Of a stretch of DNA of 64,000 bases, positions 61,465-64,000 are shown piece by piece (position 1 is the first letter of the stretch; the number at the start of each line of letters is the position of its first letter). A program made the translations under genes and the position numbers. The DNA is taken from NCBI RefSeq assembly GCF_958301595.1, contig NZ_CATQJU010000001.1:1612001-1676000 (forward strand). The letters run 5' to 3'. Below the pieces are notes generated by a model, which was not told the origin of the DNA, did no database searches, and saw nothing but the letters and a program-made list of their open reading frames with translations. Source of the DNA: Porphyromonas vaginalis (GTDB taxonomy: Bacteria > Bacteroidota > Bacteroidia > Bacteroidales > Porphyromonadaceae).

Positions 61465-64000
61465 TTATAGGCGATAATGAGGTGGTAAGCGTAGTGTGAT
61501 GGTGGTTCCTTGCTCCGAAGAGTCTATACCGAGGTCTATCGCATAGCCTAGTCGATTGAGGAGGTGGATACGCTTCTTCGTTAGCTCCAGACCATAGGAG
61601 TGATAGCTGAGCTTGGACTTGTGTTGTAGCTTTTTGGCTTGCTGTATGCCGATACCATTGTCAGCTATCTGGATGGATATGGCTCCACCCTGTTGGTCTA
61701 GAGAGATGGAGACTTGTAGCATCGCTCTACGGGCATCATTGAGAGGCAGTAGTCCGTGACTTATAGCATTCTCCACAAAGGGCTGCAGGAGCATCGGAGG
61801 TATACAAACCTGATCGGGAGATATAGCCTCCTCAATGGTAATCTGAAAGGCAAAAGCATCTGGGTGTAGCTCCTGCTGAAAGCTCACAAACTGCTCCGTC
61901 AGCTCTAGCTCCCGCTGTAGCGTAGTCCAGTGCTGTGCTAGTGTAGAGTCTAGCGCACTTACAGAGCTTTGTATCGAACTATGGAGGAATGCTCGTATGA
62001 GCCGACTCAGACTGACCAACTGCTGCTCGGCCTCTTCGGTTTTCTGTAAGTGTACCTTAGCCTGTACCGAGGTCAGGACATTGTAGACAAAGTGTGGATT
62101 GAGTTGAGCTTGTATCGTATCCATCTCAGCTACCTGAGCTTGCGTAATAGTCTCAGAGAGGCGTCGCTTAGTACGTAGCAGGAGGAGCACACTCCCCACG
62201 ATGGCTAGCAGCAGTAAGAGGACAATGCTTGGGACAAACCATGCCTGATTATAGAAGGCTCGCCTTACCGATATCTCTAGTTCATATAGCTCCTGCTCCG
62301 AGCAGACCTTATCAGTCCCTTTGTATAGCACCTGCACCTGCAGTGTCGTCGTGCCATGAGGCAAGTTGGTCAAGACGATATAATCCTCATCCTGAGCCTT
62401 GCTCCAAGGTGCTGTGCTACTCGTACGATAGCGATACACCAGCGGATAGGGACGACTATAGGCAAGCGTCGTAAGCGAAATGGTCACAGACGATCTATTG
62501 GTCGGGAGGCTCACTCGTCGCTGATTATATAGTATAGGCGTGTTATCATAATAGGAGAAGAAGAGCTTGGCTCCGTGCGTAGCTGTCGGTCTTAATAGTT
62601 TGGGGCGAATAGACGCTAGATGCGAACTACTGGCCACCCAAATGTTGCCCTGAGAGTCCATATATGCGCCAGCCTGCCCAGGCTCCTCTACACGAAAACC
62701 ATTGGACGCATCGATATAGCCCCACAGTTTCACTCGTCTCGTACGATGAAATGCTTTGAGATCGATGATACAGAGCCGATCGCCCTGCGACACCAGTAGT
62801 CGCTCGCTATCTATCGGTAGGACGAGGGCGGTCAACTCTTGGAACTCGGGATCATCTACTACGCAGATTTGATCTTGCTTAGCATCGTAGTAGCATAGTC
62901 CCATATCTGTGGCAAACCAAGTCGTGCCATACGCATCTGTCGCCATCTCCATACAGAAGTATGAGGCGCCTCGCTCGTTAGCATACCTAACTAACGCTCC
63001 TGTGTCGTAGTCATAGCGGTAAATCTCTCTACCACCCAGCCAGTAGCTCCCGACAGAGTCCCGTGTGATGGAGAGTATATTACCCTGTATTGTGACACTC
63101 TTATATTGTGTGACTGTACGCTGTACTTTACCCTCTTCGTCCCATATAGCAAAGCTACCCATACCTCCTCCCCATATAAGCCGACGCTGAGCATCGTAAT
63201 AGGTATAGAAGCAGAGCTGCTCATGCACCCCTGTACGCTCTAGCTCTGAGACCTTACCACTCTTCGGATTATAACGTATCACTCCTTTAGAGTGTGGAAA
63301 GTAAAGCACCCCACGGCTATCTCGTACAGGATGAAAGTAGTACCCTTGATCTAGCTCGCTAGTAAGTGAGAGCGACTCTACCTGATCGCCACGGATGCGC
63401 TTGATCTCGTGCGTAAAGGAGCTAGCGTATATCGTGCCATCATCGCCAGCGACACAGCCCCACACCTCAGGCAGTAGCTTCGCATCGTAGAGCTGAATCG
63501 CATCAGGCAATACCTGTAGCATACCGCGCTCTGTACCAAGATAGATGCCCCCCTGATGGTTAACGACCATATCTGTGATATACCCCCACTGCGATATATA
63601 CTTACTAAGATTTATCAGCTCGCCATAATTTAGGAACTGTAACTCTCCTAGATGTAAGCCTGGCAGTATGACATTGCTTACCCCATACCAAGCTATCGGG
63701 AGTGGCTCTACCCAACGCCCTCCTACAGAAGAAGCTATACGACTAAGCCCCTTAGCAGAGAGAGCATAAAGCTCCACCGTCCCCACCTCTCGGCTAAAGG
63801 CTATACAGACCTCGCCCCGAGGCCCATAGAGCAGACGCTTAGACTGTTGCTGTAGTTGCTTAGGGAGGTCAACGGTTGTGATACGCCCCTCTCTCGTCAC
63901 CCGCAATAGCCTCTCAGAGTCATCATCATACGAACCTACGAGGTAGAGGTCGTGGTGTAGCTTATCATAGCGCATCGGAGAGTGTACCGAGGTGACCCCT
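61465..64000 (-). CDS. LytS-type sensor histidine kinase with periplasmic propeller (5' end missing)
   Basis: At least 845 residues; the frame stays open to the window edge, so the true start lies beyond 64000 and an internal ATG at 63975 is probably not it. Order: beta-propeller repeats of the Reg_prop type (for example NHQGGIYLGTERGMLQVLP, DAYGTTWFATDMGLCYYD), a Y_Y_Y-like domain (YRYRTSSTAPWSKAQDEDYI), one membrane segment (about 588-608 of the visible part), a His_kinase domain with the phospho-accepting His in LNPHFVYNVL, and an ATPase domain (LLQPFVENAISHG). This is the sensor design Bacteroidetes use for glycan and other signals; the ligand is not evident. Confidence 0.92.
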   Translation of the reverse strand, partial: GVTSVHSPMRYDKLHHDLYLVGSYDDDSERLLRVTREGRITTVDLPKQLQQQSKRLLYGPRGEVCIAFSREVGTVELYALSAKGLSRIASSVGGRWVEPLPIAWYGVSNVILPGLHLGELQFLNYGELINLSKYISQWGYITDMVVNHQGGIYLGTERGMLQVLPDAIQLYDAKLLPEVWGCVAGDDGTIYASSFTHEIKRIRGDQVESLSLTSELDQGYYFHPVRDSRGVLYFPHSKGVIRYNPKSGKVSELERTGVHEQLCFYTYYDAQRRLIWGGGMGSFAIWDEEGKVQRTVTQYKSVTIQGNILSITRDSVGSYWLGGREIYRYDYDTGALVRYANERGASYFCMEMATDAYGTTWFATDMGLCYYDAKQDQICVVDDPEFQELTALVLPIDSERLLVSQGDRLCIIDLKAFHRTRRVKLWGYIDASNGFRVEEPGQAGAYMDSQGNIWVASSSHLASIRPKLLRPTATHGAKLFFSYYDNTPILYNQRRVSLPTNRSSVTISLTTLAYSRPYPLVYRYRTSSTAPWSKAQDEDYIVLTNLPHGTTTLQVQVLYKGTDKVCSEQELYELEISVRRAFYNQAWFVPSIVLLLLLAIVGSVLLLLRTKRRLSETITQAQVAEMDTIQAQLNPHFVYNVLTSVQAKVHLQKTEEAEQQLVSLSRLIRAFLHSSIQSSVSALDSTLAQHWTTLQRELELTEQFVSFQQELHPDAFAFQITIEEAISPDQVCIPPMLLQPFVENAISHGLLPLNDARRAMLQVSISLDQQGGAISIQIADNGIGIQQAKKLQHKSKLSYHSYGLELTKKRIHLLNRLGYAIDLGIDSSEQGTTITLRLPPHYRL

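Overview
The window looks like chromosome of a Bacteroidetes bacterium close to Porphyromonas. The grounds are type IX secretion genes (PorQ, PorV), a tandem OmpA pair of the Porphyromonas Omp40/Omp41 type, a BatE-like protein, DUF349, DUF4248 and HU-like genes, and promoters of the Bacteroidetes form TTG-N20-TAnnTTTG. The mid-range GC would suit the P. asaccharolytica/uenonis group, but that species guess is inference.

Layout. 1-8.1 kb: rpsU, tRNA-Arg(TCT), a BatE-like TPR protein, a PAP2 phosphatase, then a minus-strand run mltG-tcdA-lolD-like-comEA-like and a large DUF349 protein. 8.4-14.6 kb: a complete type I restriction-modification (RM) system (hsdM-hsdS-hsdR). 14.6-22.7 kb: repeats, a small conserved protein, then uvrA, a SWIM zinc-finger protein and a UvrD/PcrA-type helicase on the minus strand. 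22.9-34.5 kb: a Big2 lipoprotein, an HtrA protease, and an envelope-biogenesis run (coaX, outer-membrane barrel, TPR protein, lptC, CNNM/CorC protein, SurA/PpiD-like isomerase). 34.7-37.4 kb: the two OmpA porin-like genes. 37.7-40.8 kb: a prophage-like remnant (DUF4248, HU-like, amidase, holin-like, lipoprotein). 41.2-49.5 kb: a second type I RM system with an XRE regulator and a YgjP-type metalloprotease, tightly bracketed by 18-bp perfect inverted repeats and more loosely by ~53-bp direct repeats. 51.1-58.8 kb: a minus-strand run BI-1, porQ, cmk, ispH, a lipoprotein, comM, porV, ispF. 58.9-64 kb: a DUF2807-like membrane protein and a LytS/LytTR two-component pair; the sensor kinase runs off the window end.

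The most unusual content is repetitive. (1) A 175-bp MITE-like element has five full-length copies, all exactly 175 bp and flanked by perfect or near-perfect 5-bp target duplications. One copy lies in frame inside a lipoprotein gene, between residue 5 and the signal peptide. (2) Two families of 7-bp tandem repeats (GTTGGCT type and TTAGAGG type) recur between genes. One tract lies inside the coding sequence of the UvrD/PcrA helicase, where a change of one unit would shift the frame. Others supply or touch the stop codons of hsdS and the HU-like gene. (3) Arrays of small TTCC...GGAA palindromes, including a ~265-bp element in two copies, follow both RM systems. Together they suggest a chromosome shaped by small mobile repeats and slippage-prone tracts, with the second RM locus probably acquired as a mobile cassette.
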